The notes beneath the pieces were generated by a model. The model was not told the origin of the DNA, did no database searches, and was given only the letters and a program-made list of their open reading frames with translations. A program made the translations under genes and the position numbers. From the NCBI RefSeq assembly GCF_009905375.1, contig NW_027417172.1:62001-126000 (forward strand): a stretch of DNA of 64,000 nucleotides, in the 5' to 3' direction. Source of the DNA: Apium graveolens. Taxonomy: Eukaryota; Streptophyta; Magnoliopsida; Apiales; Apiaceae. Positions 54,641 through 64,000 of this stretch are shown here, piece by piece. The stretch's first letter is position 1. Each line of letters starts with the position of its first letter.

Positions 54641-57285
54641 ATCCTTTTACACTTATCCTAGCAAGTATGCCATTAACAATAGGTACATGTATCCATCTGA
54701 AGCTAGTTAATATCCACGTTCATGTATAGATAAGCATTTTAATTTTGCAAATATTAACATGCCACATATTGAGTAGATCATGCAAGCAATTATGACCTTT
54801 TCCTATAGAACACCTCATAGCATAAGCGAAATCCATTATAATCAGAATATTAGGTTCATGTATAACCCAATTATAAAAAAATCTAAGCATACCCATTCAT
54901 TTTTATTTCAACTAAATTTCAAAGTTCCTTCAAAATTTAGATATTTTCAAGTTGTAAGTCTCTGTGATATGTACACATACTATCCTCGAGTTATTTAATA
55001 TAGTTTAAACTTATAGTAAAGAACTGGGTTCAAGCGCGCAACCATAACCCGTCATGTAAAACATATACCGACCACATATTTAACCTTAACCATATAGAGT
55101 ATACTAAGTAACAGATTATTCAGATTAGTTTTACGCATCTTATCTTTGTGAAGCCTAATCAAATGTTATGAGCATATTAAATATTCCTACGTATGCAAGT
55201 ATTACAAGTAGTTGAGCGCACCATTAAATCATCCAACATATTTTTTATATAAATGCAATTCATGTAATAGTTTAGAGAATAAAATATTCCATACATGTAC
55301 CATATTAAGGTGATGGGTGAGTTCAAGAATAAAAATCCATACCTCGAAACTTGCCTATTATGCCATGAATCTGGCAGAAGTGCTTCTTTATCTTGACCTT
55401 TCACGTAGCACGGGACCTGTCATTCTTAATGTCAATGAACCTTCAAATGGGGAGCTTGAACCTTGTTATCGAAGTACCTTCGAGTCAACTGTTCCTCCTC
55501 GTAATTGCATAGACCTCCTATCAACCAATTTCCGGGGTACTCGCATGTACCTGAACCTATGATGAGATTCCACCAGTGAACCTTCCGGTAGTAGGCTTTC
55601 TCCCTAATATGGTAAATGAATCTGAACTTTATGACTTTCGAAGGTTCACGAATATCAGCAAACCAGAATCTCATTCATATGCTTATTTGTTTGGGGATGA
55701 GGTGCTTGAAAAACCTATATAGGTGAAGTTGTTAACAACAGCTCCTCAGGGAAAGCTACCCCTTGAATACTCCTCTGGGGTATGCGGGAGTACCTGTACC
55801 TTACTAGCCTATTTAACTACCAAGGTACTTTTAGCACTTCTCATGCCCCTTTAGGGCTTCCATAACCATATTCACTACCAACTAGATCCCTACCAAGAAG
55901 CTCCATCTTCGTATAAGTACCCCAAGTCCCGAGATTCACACAACCAGTGGAACCCCACTTTATGGACCCCAGGTTCTCACCAGAACCTGAACATGTTCCA
56001 ATTACATATTCTTATAAGACCAAACATACCAGAACCTTATCCTCATTTAATGCTTCTAGTAGATGAAGCTTCTTGACCTAGGGGTTCTTCTCCATGAACC
56101 TTAAACTCCGAGAGGTCCACACTCTTATGTGTTTCTAGGTCCTTCGATGCCTCCTTTTTCAGGAGGTTCGCCTCTTCATATGAACCTTTTTACTAGAATC
56201 CAAGTTTACATGCTACTCATTAACAGGAGGTTCACATCCTCGACTTCAGCTGCATTTACTAGTTATAAAGTTCACATCCCCATATTTTTCCAGGTCCTCA
56301 TGTTTTTTATCACCTAGGAGGTTCAGATCCTTGGCTTTAGCTGCATTTACCAATCAGGGGGTTCATACATTCGGCTTCAACTTCATTTTACCAACCAGGG
56401 GGTTCGCACTCTCGGTTTCAGCCTCTTACTCCCTATATGAACTAAAGCATTGTGCGAACCAGATAATTGTTCCACAATTTCCACTACAAGAACTTTTGTA
56501 GTCCTTAACCTTTTATCAGTTGAACCTCCAAGATGAGATTCTCCCTTGGGTTTCGAGAACCTTCGACTATGGGGTACCCTTCGGATTGATGTTCCTTTTG
56601 TCACAGACTCCTGCACCTTTCTCCTGGAAACTATCCAAATGGCCTTTACTTTATCAGTAGCTTAAGGTTCAGCCTCGCAACTGAAGCTCATATGATCCTA
56701 TCCGGATGACCTTTACCTCCATCAGTTGCTTGGGGTTCAGCTTCACGTTTGAAGCCAATATTGACCTATCCAAATGGTCTTTACATCCATCAGTATATGA
56801 GTGTACGGCGTCGCACCTGAAGCACATACTGACCTATCCAGATGGCATTTTCTTCCCTCAGCAAGTGAGGGTACGGCTTCGCACCTGAAGCCCATATTGA
56901 CCTATTTAGATGGAATTTTCTTCAATCGGCAGGTGAGTGTACGGGTTCGCACCTGAAGCCCATATGGACCAATTTTTTGGTTGTTCCAGGTCGAAATTAA
57001 CATAAACAAACTTCATTTTCGGCCATTTTTGTTAGTCTTTGTTCACTAAGACCGTAACTCATGCACACCGAAGCCATGTCTTTAATTTTACACGTTCTTA
57101 CCTATTTTTTCCGATGAGCCATGATATCTCCTTTGATTCATCACCTTTTTGGGCATACTTTCTTGAGAGCTTGATTCTACCTCTCTTATGAAGGCTCGAT
57201 TCACAAAATCCTTGCTTGAGACATCGTTCTTCGGCTCATTTTCAAGATTACCACAATTGTTCTTTGTGGTATGAACATCGTCGGG
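54641..57285. other. Unclassified repeat DNA right of the hAT
   Basis: No gene. Many degenerate repeats with the word aggttc / gaacct: around 56150-56410 repeats like 'caggaggttcacatcctcgacttcagctgcattta', and a 68-bp array at 56630-56975. At 57088-57288 a 66-codon minus frame begins MPDDVHTTKNNCGNLENEPK, just after the end of the LTR at 57286; it could be the first codons of that element's gag, but nothing recognisable supports this. Confidence 0.4.
56630..56975. repeat. 68-bp tandem array, about five degenerate copies
   Basis: Unit: gacctatccaaatgg...catcagtatatgagtgtacgg..tcgcacctgaagcacat. Copies begin near 56630, 56696, 56763, 56832 and 56899. The last copies are the most alike. Confidence 0.8.
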
Positions 57286-58237
57286 CATCCTGAAGGGTTT
57301 TTAGCACATAAACGCAACGAAAACATAAATTTAAATCTTAAAAAAAAACTGAAACCCTCCGCAGGATCCATGCGAAAAATAATATTTAATTCGTAGTTCA
57401 GTATGTTTACCTTAAGAAGCTTTACGTTAATGGAAAGATGGAGGTCTTTAATATCGATCCAAGAACGATGAGCGGAGATCCCTTGCAGCTGCTCCTCAAG
57501 TGTGAAGCACTCCACCGGTATCCACCAAGTGATCAATGTAATGGAGGAGGAAGAGGTTGAGAGAATTAGTTGTCTCCCTCTATTTCTACTTTAGAATTAG
57601 GGTTTTTATTTGGGTTAAGGCAAATAGGGTTTATAATAGTATATTTATAGGCAAAATTTTCAGCTGAAAATTTTCCATAAAATATTATTATTATTAACCC
57701 TTTAATTGATTATTCTTATTAACCAATTAACTAATAATTAAAACACCTTTTAATCATTAATCCCTTTTCTAAACACTTTAGAAAAATAATTCTCTCACTT
57801 GATTTAATTTTCAAAATTAAATTCTTAATTAATAATATTAAGAACTTTTCTTACTAAATTTATAATTAATTAAATCTCATTTAATCAATTATTAAATTTG
57901 CTAATTAATTATTTATTTCACAAATAAATAATTATCAGCCATTATTAATTAATTCCTCCACCATTAAATCATTCTCTTTTATGGTGTGATCCTGTAGGTT
58001 CAATATTAAGCCGGTAGTAGAAATAAATAATAATAAAACTATTTTATCATTATTTATATAAATTCTCTAATTCATTAAATATGATTAATTAATCATATTT
58101 ATTCTACATCGTGAGGGATACTTCTCAGCATATCGCGACTATTCGAATAATACGAATTCACTACTTAGAATACCAAGAACCCATTCAGTGAATAGTTACC
58201 GTATAATCAATTCCTTCTACCCTGCAATGTCACGATT
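57286..58237 (-). repeat. Copia-type LTR fragment, 5' end cut by copia B
   Basis: On the minus strand it has LTR-promoter structure: AT-rich U3, a TATA box TATAAATA (57642-57649) preceded by GCC, then aaccctatttgccttaaccc, a leader with cttcctcctccattac, and an end tttcgttgcgtttatgtgctaaaaacccttca. The layout resembles copia LTRs. The start lies to the right of 58237 and is not visible because copia B inserted there. No primer site of the Met type follows the end. Class is inferred from layout only. Confidence 0.5.
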
Positions 58238-59262
58238 TGTTATTCCTAGTGGACTAACAATGAGATTTACAGAAGGGGGGTTGAATGTAAATCTCAAAAC
58301 TTTTTCAAGTTTTGAGCAGTTTTAAAGGCTTTGTGTTCAAGATAAACAAGTGTGTGAATTGCTTTAAGCTAATACAGACAGATATATATTTAAGCACTAA
58401 TGTAAAGAACACAACAGACCTTAAAAACTTTTCTGGTGGATTGTTGTTCCACCAGAGATGGTATTTCAGAAAATCTGTGATTCAAGATGTTGATCACAGC
58501 TGCATCCTAGTACAAACTAGATAATTTTTCTCTCAAGATTTTTCTAAACAGCACTGGAAAAATTCTCTTCTAATTACTAGCTGCTACTTGGTTTATATAT
58601 CACCAAGTGTACAAGTGAAGACAAAGATAAAAATACAATATTCAAATAAGTTCTCCACTTGTTTCTTCTCCATATTACTCAAGTACTTTGTTGACTATTG
58701 CCTCTTTGTACTAGAGTAGAACGGCTGCTTTTTCTGATGTTCCTGAAATTAGGCTTCCACATTTCAGTTATCTCTGTCAACCCATGTGCCTCTGTCTGCT
58801 GTTATAACTACCACTTATCAACTGCTATTTAACAGAACATCCGTTGAAGCCTTCATCCGTTGATGACTTTATCCGTTGATGTGTTAGCAGTTGAAGCTCT
58901 ATCCGTTGAAGCTTTAGAGACATCCGTTGAAGCTTTGTTTCTCATCCGTTGAAGGTCTTTAAGATATCCGTTGATACCACTTCATTTATACAAAATTACA
59001 AGGCATGAAATATTTACAATTGGCCTTCCTATTTGCATATCTTCTAGTAGTCAACATGACTTCTATTTTCTCTCAACTTCTAAGAATTATATCTTAAATA
59101 CAGAGATTGAAATGTGCTACAACACTAGACTTATTTCTAAGTAAAGCTGCACCATCAACGGATAGCCAAAGTGGTCTTATCCGTTGAGGCTACAAACACT
59201 AAACTTCTACTTAAGTGTTTTGTTAAACATATCATCAAACTAATGCACATATATTCCTAACA
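58238..59262 (-). repeat. 3' LTR of copia B
   Basis: Minus-strand start TGTTAGGAATATATGTG at 59262 and end CCTAGGAATAACA at 58238. The acagaagggggg..ttgaatg landmark and a TATA box (58592-58599) match copia A. U3 holds about ten motif copies: 58838, 58854, 58870, 58900, 58921, 58943, 58965, 59178, a degenerate one at 58886 and an inverse one at 59155. Confidence 0.9.
58592..58599 (-). promoter_or_regulatory. TATA box of the copia B LTR
   Basis: Minus-strand TATATAAA in CTTGGTGATATATAAACC, the same context as in copia A. The motif cluster begins about 240 bp upstream of it. Confidence 0.7.
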
Positions 59263-59271
59263 ATCTCCCCC
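59263..59271 (-). other. Polypurine tract of copia B
   Basis: GGGGGAGAT on the minus strand directly before the LTR start, identical to copia A. The 59272-59450 stretch before the ORF end is noncoding and similar in both elements. Confidence 0.88.
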
Positions 59272-59450
59272 TATTTATGTCTATAAGAATTGTAGACATA
59301 AATTTAGGGTTAACTTGATGATAACAAAACACTTAACAAATATATGAATTGAAACTATGTAGAAATTTAAAAGTGCTGCAAAAGTGTATGTACTAGGAGT
59401 TAATTGAAGATTTACAGAATTTCCAAGGGTGCTCCTCTAGTCTGAGCAAA

Positions 59451-62400
59451 TCATCTTTTTCTTCTTTGTTCCCTTGTTTTCTTTCCTAGCCCTTTGTCAT
59501 TTTCCTCAATTTGGAGTTGGAGTTGTCTGTAGAATTCAGCTTCATCTTCATCACTGATATCCAACTTAGATTGCATTTCCTTGAGAGTTTCATTGCTGGC
59601 AATCTTGAGTTGGTCTTCAAGTCTGAAAAATCTTCTGACTCCTTTATCATCTCTAAATTCCATCAACCAATGAGGTGATTTGTGGATTGTAATTCCCCTT
59701 TCTTGAATGAGTAAGGTTCTGGGCAAAGCATTGGGCTCCCTCCAAGTTTTCCTTATGTTGGCAATCTTGTTGAGAATTTCAGTCTTGGCAGTCCTGGTAA
59801 AGCCAGAATCCTTTTGTATGGCTGAAAAGACTCTGATCAAGGTAGAGTAGCCTTCATTCAGAATCCTGTAGAGAGGCCATGTTCTTTCCCCAGCTCCTTT
59901 GTATCTGAACACCAATCTCTCTGGTAGCTGTCTGTAGGCAGCTATTCCCTTTACATCCTCCAGCTCATCCAGATAGAGTTCAATGTCTGAAATTTCTTTT
60001 ATGTCACAGATGTGAACATAATCATCTTTAGAAATGGGTGGCTTAGGCTTAGGTTTTTGTTTTTGAGTGAATTTCTTAGAGGTTAGGGGAGGTGTAGATT
60101 TGGATTTTCTTTTCTGTTTCTTTGGTAGTGGAAGAGTGGTTAAAAAGGTAGGCAATTTGATGGTGTCCCAATCAATAGGTTCCTCTTTTGGGATGATTAG
60201 TTCACCATGGATGTTTATAGTGGGATCAGCAACACAAGGTTCAGGTATGGAAGGTAGTGGTTTAGATATTGATTTAGTTTCTTCAGTGTTATCTTCACTC
60301 CTTCTATGTGTCTTGGCCTTTCTTCTGTTTCCCTTCTGCCATTCCTCTCTTTCCTCCATACTCTCACCAAATATACTCCCAAAAACCTCATCTAGGTTTG
60401 CAATCTTGTCTTCACCCCTGACTTCAATTCCTTTCTCTCCTTCAACTTGACTTGACTTTAGCTGTTGTTCAAGCTTTGCTTGTGCTCTTTTGTCAGCCTT
60501 GAGTTTTTCAGCTTCTTTCTTCAACCTTTTGGTTTCTTCCCTCTTGGCCTTTGGAAATTTGGGATGTCCTTGCATCACACAGATACTCTTTCCCTCTCTA
60601 AAGATAATGGCCATGTTCATTCTTTCAACTATGTCCTTGGTCTCCTTGTGCTTTTTGATGTTAGCACCCATAACTTTGTCTTCATCAGGCTTTGGAAGAG
60701 GAAAGTCCACTTCTTTCATTTGAGCAAAGTCTAGGGGGTTCTTTATGGAGTCCTTGCTGGATCTAGTGTTGGGCTTGACAACTATAGGTTTTAGATTCTT
60801 GAAAGAAGTCTCTCCAACCTTATTCCTCCTTTCTGGCTTGTGCTCCATAATGATTGGTTCAACCTTTGTGCTATGTTTCACAGATATTGATTTATCTTGT
60901 GTTGAGCCAAACACTTGTTGCACCCTTTCATCAATTCTCCTCCTTTGCTCTTTCACTTGAATTTCAGCTGCTGCTAGCTGAATTAGGTCAATTCCATCAG
61001 GCTTTCCTTTGATTTGCATAATTGGAGAAGTAGTGATGGCATGAACTAGCACTTTAAATATCTGGATTTTTGTAGTTGGCTCTCCTTCCCCTTCCCTTTT
61101 TCTCTCCCCCTTTTTGTTATCATCAAAGAGAGGGGTCAAGCCTTGTGCCTTTGCCAGCTGCATAAGTAGACTTGTTTGAGATTGTTGGTTGTGAAGAATG
61201 ATGGCCACAGAATTTTCAATAACTTGGACTCTGTCTTCTAACTTAGCCAGCCTCTTTTCAGTATTTGAATCCTTTTTCAATCTCAACAATAAGTCCTTCA
61301 TTGTACCATAGGGCATGACTGAATCCAATTTTTCAGAATTGTAGGATTTCAAGTCAGCAATATCCTTCTTGAGTTCATCCACACTCAGATTATGTCTTAC
61401 TTGCTGCAACTTCATGAGATGCAGTGAGTCCAGGTGAGCTGTAAGGATTGCCTTGGTACCAGCATGTGAAGTTTTCTGAATGGCCTGTTGGATAGTACTG
61501 ATTTGTTTGACTAAAGAGACATTGAATTTCCGTGATGTAGACTCCTTTGTCAAGGCCCATTCAGGTAAATTTGGAATAGAACTAGGGCCTTCATCTCCCC
61601 CTAAGTTCATGCTTCCATCAAAAGAAACAGAGTCATCATCATCAGAATTTACTCCAAATTCCTCAGATGACTCACCAGCTGTAGAAGGCATCTTGTTAAT
61701 AGCAGCTTTATCCCTTTGAAGAGATTCTGTTGTATGTACTAGATGTAGTGTCTTTTCTGCCCCCTCATTGCTCTGAGCAGCTAACAACTGATAGGCTGAC
61801 ACAGGATGAGTAAAAGTGTCAGCATCCAAGGAAATGTTATCAATTACAGCTTTGTAATGTTGCTGAAATTGTCTTTCCTTTTCAGCATCATCCACAATCA
61901 TTGACTCACTAGCAATGGCTGGATCCACCCTTATATCTGCTGTACCTGCCTTTCTCTCTTTTTCTCTATATTCTTGCATCAGGGGCTCCCCCTGGCTCAC
62001 ACTCCTCACTTTCTCACCTTCACCTACTAAGGTGGTACTCCTCTCACTTACTTTTGCCATGCTGGAAGAAATAGCATGCATATTTGAGCTCTCAATCTCT
62101 CCTTTTTCCTGGGTGCAACCCAGCCTCTCACTCAAATTATCACTCCCTTCCCTCAGTCCTAAAAGTGATTGTACAGTAATCATGTCTTCTACACTTGGAA
62201 TTGTTTCAGTTGTGTGTGTAGAGACTATCAACGGATATGAAATAGCCGTTGAAGGTGACACTGATGGTATCAACGGATAACTGCTGTTAAGCTTATCCGT
62301 TGAAGAACAACCACTTGTCAACGGATGAGTGATATCCGTAGAAGAAGGAAAAGAAGTAGAAATTGAAAGTGATATAACTGTTGAATCTGTGTGGATTGAT

Positions 62401-63995
62401 TTGAGTTTTGGTGACACAGATCCTTCAATTACATCTGAAAGAATTTGTGGGTGATCCAACAAATCATCTAAAAGATGATGATCACCTGTATTTGAGTGGG
62501 GCTCCTCCCTGAGTTGTAAAGAGGGGGAATCAGGAATTGATGGGAATAACATATCCACATCCAGAGATGGTGATGAAGTGTGTGGTGATTGATGTGTGTT
62601 AATTGTGAGAGAATGGGGCTGTGACTCCACATTTGTTGGAGCCACATCAAACTGAGTTTGAGAAGGCATAGATACAGATGGATGTATCTGTGCAGTGTGT
62701 GCACCCTGTGTAGAAGATTGGGTTCTAGCCCTCTTTCTTCTAATAAAAGCTTTTGTTGGTGAGTGTTTGGCTTCTGTGTCCCTCCCTCGTTTGATCTGTG
62801 TTCCTGGTTGGGAACTATTTTCAATAGTTACATCCTTTTGGGAGAATGCAGCTAGGGATGTGTTAGTAACCTTTTCAACCACCACAGCTTTTTGAGAAAT
62901 TGTGGCTTGGCTAGCTTGGGAAACACTTATCTCTCCTTCCTTATCCTGGGGGTTTCTTTGATGTTCACCCCTCCCCTCACCACTCACACCCTGTTCACTC
63001 CCCTCAGGGTTAATGGTAGGTGTTACAACTATTGTCTTTTGAGAAACAACGGAGGTGGTTTTCTTTGTCTTTGATTTTGAAAGTTTAGTTTTGGTGACCT
63101 TGGTAGGAATCTGTTGGGGCATTGTCACAGATTCCATGGGCACACTAGAAGATAAAGAAATAGAGGGGTTGGAAGAAGTAGGAGTTGTAGAGACAATTAC
63201 CTCACTTACCTGAGGTGCATCCATGATTGGTAAATATACCAATGGTACACTGCTGTTGAGATCCATTCTCAATAAATCTGCAAGAACTCTTTTCTCTTGT
63301 GCCCAGCACTTGAGTTTGTTATTCTCATTGGTTATGACCAAACCTTCAGCAACATGGTTAGCCAATAACATAAAGAATCTAGCATAATAGATGTTATTAG
63401 GTCTATTAGCTTTGTTACCTAATCTAGTACCCAATTCTAGCATAATATAATTGCTAAAGTTAAAATACCTATCAGAAACAAGCATATAGAGCATATTAAC
63501 AAGAGATGAAGTTATGGCATCAAAATTACTAATTTTCCCAGAGAAAACCTTGATAAAGGCATCCCCAAGAAAACTTCATTCTTTCCTAAGGCCTTTTCTT
63601 TTAATACTCCCTAAACTAGCAGAGTTAAGAGAATAACCTATGGAATCTAACATGTTGGATATATCATTATCAGTGTGTGGTGTCATGGCATTGTTCTCAG
63701 GCAATTTAAAACATGCTAGTAAATCATCACAGTTAACATAGTGATTTTTACCTTTGAGAGTGAAAGAGATGGTCATATCTATGGAGTTGAACTCAACAGT
63801 TGTCCAAATCTCCTCAACTACTTCACAGTAAATCGTTGGGGCTTCCAGCATTGCATAGCTAAGTTTACAGTTTTTGATGAAGTCCATCATTTTGTGATAA
63901 TCTGAGTGGGCTTCATTCTTTGCTACCAAAGCTATGAAATTGTTCTTCTCATAGATGAACCCAGATTGAGACATAATTTTTACTACTGGTGCCAT
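59451..63995 (-). pseudogene. Giant post-pol ORF of copia B, about 1,514 codons, one internal stop
   Basis: Start MAPVVKIMSQSGFIYEKNNF at 63995 in context AACAATGGC, the same as in copia A. The N-terminal domain of about 200 residues has YCEVVEEIWTTVEFNS, KNHYVNCDDLLACFKLP and YARFFMLLANHV. A single TGA at 63573-63575 (KE*SF, where copia A has KEWS) splits codons 1-140 from the remaining frame; the longest uninterrupted part with its own ATG is 1,347 residues (63494-59451). Then come an S/T/P-rich linker (about residues 110-560) with SPTKAFIRRKRARTQ, acidic and helical segments likely to form coiled coils (about 650-850), K-rich segments, and a C-terminal domain with HWLMEFRDDKGVRRFFRLED and FYRQLQLQIEENDKG. 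No clear membrane span or signal peptide is seen. Function unknown. Called 'env-like' by position in SIRE literature, but the sequence does not show envelope features. Confidence 0.88.
62229..62344. repeat. Element-specific motif cluster inside the copia B post-pol ORF
   Basis: Six copies on both strands: CAACGGATA (62229), GCCGTTGAAG (62245), CAACGGATA (62271), TATCCGTTGAAG (62294), CAACGGATGA (62319) and TATCCGTAGAAG (62333). They lie at about codons 550-589, in an S/T-rich linker, and match in place the copia A cluster at 22264-22370. Confidence 0.88.
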
Positions 63996-64000
63996 TGTTG

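Larger units (their letters stand above)
58238..64000 (-). mobile_element. SIRE-like element 'copia B', 3' part, cut by the window edge
   Basis: It has the 3' LTR (58238-59262), a polypurine tract identical to that of copia A, and the giant post-pol ORF (59451-63995). Gag and pol would lie beyond 64000. LTR and ORF are clearly homologous to copia A but diverged; the short element-specific motif is ATCCGTTGAAG-like instead of ATCCGTCGGGA-like. The ORF is far better preserved than in A, so B is likely the younger or more constrained copy. Confidence 0.9.

Noticed and set aside
55177..55674. Open frames of 75-81 codons on both strands right of the hAT
   Set aside because: No recognisable protein, no codon bias evident, located in degenerate repeat DNA.
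59451..63995. Envelope gene of a retrovirus-like element
   Set aside because: Position fits, but no signal peptide, membrane span or cysteine-rich ectodomain is visible; charged and coiled-coil-like instead.

Overview
This window is intergenic DNA of a flowering plant, almost certainly a dicot, built nearly entirely of transposable elements. The lineages seen (SIRE-type Ty1/copia, Athila, long-LTR chromoviruses, CACTA with TNP2 and Ulp1-type genes, BED-finger hAT) are typical of plants. No host gene, rRNA, tRNA or CRISPR could be supported. The species cannot be named from this sequence; an asterid is only a guess.

Layout. 1-57 is the very end of a SIRE-like LTR. 58-7749 is a 5'-truncated, decayed Athila element on the minus strand (gag, protease, RT/RNase H, integrase, then an extra ORF of the putative-plant-transposon-protein type). 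7750-43280 is a deep nest. Chromovirus LTR pieces (7750-9018 and 42332-43280) surround a second chromovirus LTR (9019-42326), which is split by a long-LTR gypsy element (11433-40473, TSD TTTAT). That is split by a 22-kb SIRE-like copia element, 'copia A' (18158-40319, TSD ATAAT), and copia A is split inside its integrase by a 9.8-kb CACTA transposon (27212-36983). A small non-autonomous hAT (15904-16770, TSD GATGAGGG) sits in the gypsy leader, and an Athila gag fragment was captured in the outer LTR (9619-10346). 43281-58237 is unclassified repeat DNA with degenerate tandem arrays, holding a gypsy solo LTR (45433-48621), a nearly complete autonomous-type hAT (50468-54632, TSD ATTAGGAT) and a copia LTR fragment. 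58238-64000 is the 3' part of a second SIRE-like element, 'copia B', with a giant post-pol ORF of about 1,514 codons, open except for one stop.

The most interesting signal is in the two SIRE-like elements. Each carries many copies of its own short motif: CATCCGTCGGGA-like in copia A, (C/T)ATCCGTTGAAG-like in copia B. The copies lie on both strands, in the U3 part of the LTR, in the same S/T-rich linker of the post-pol ORF and, in A, upstream of a TATA-bearing internal promoter of that ORF and in an exact 24-bp array in the integrase-RT linker. At homologous sites the motif has changed in step between the elements. This suggests a sequence-specific recognition system, perhaps element-encoded, comparable in logic to the VANC/VANDAL anti-silencing system; host transcription factor sites are the main alternative.

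All functional statements rest on reading the sequence and on remembered family features. No database search was run.
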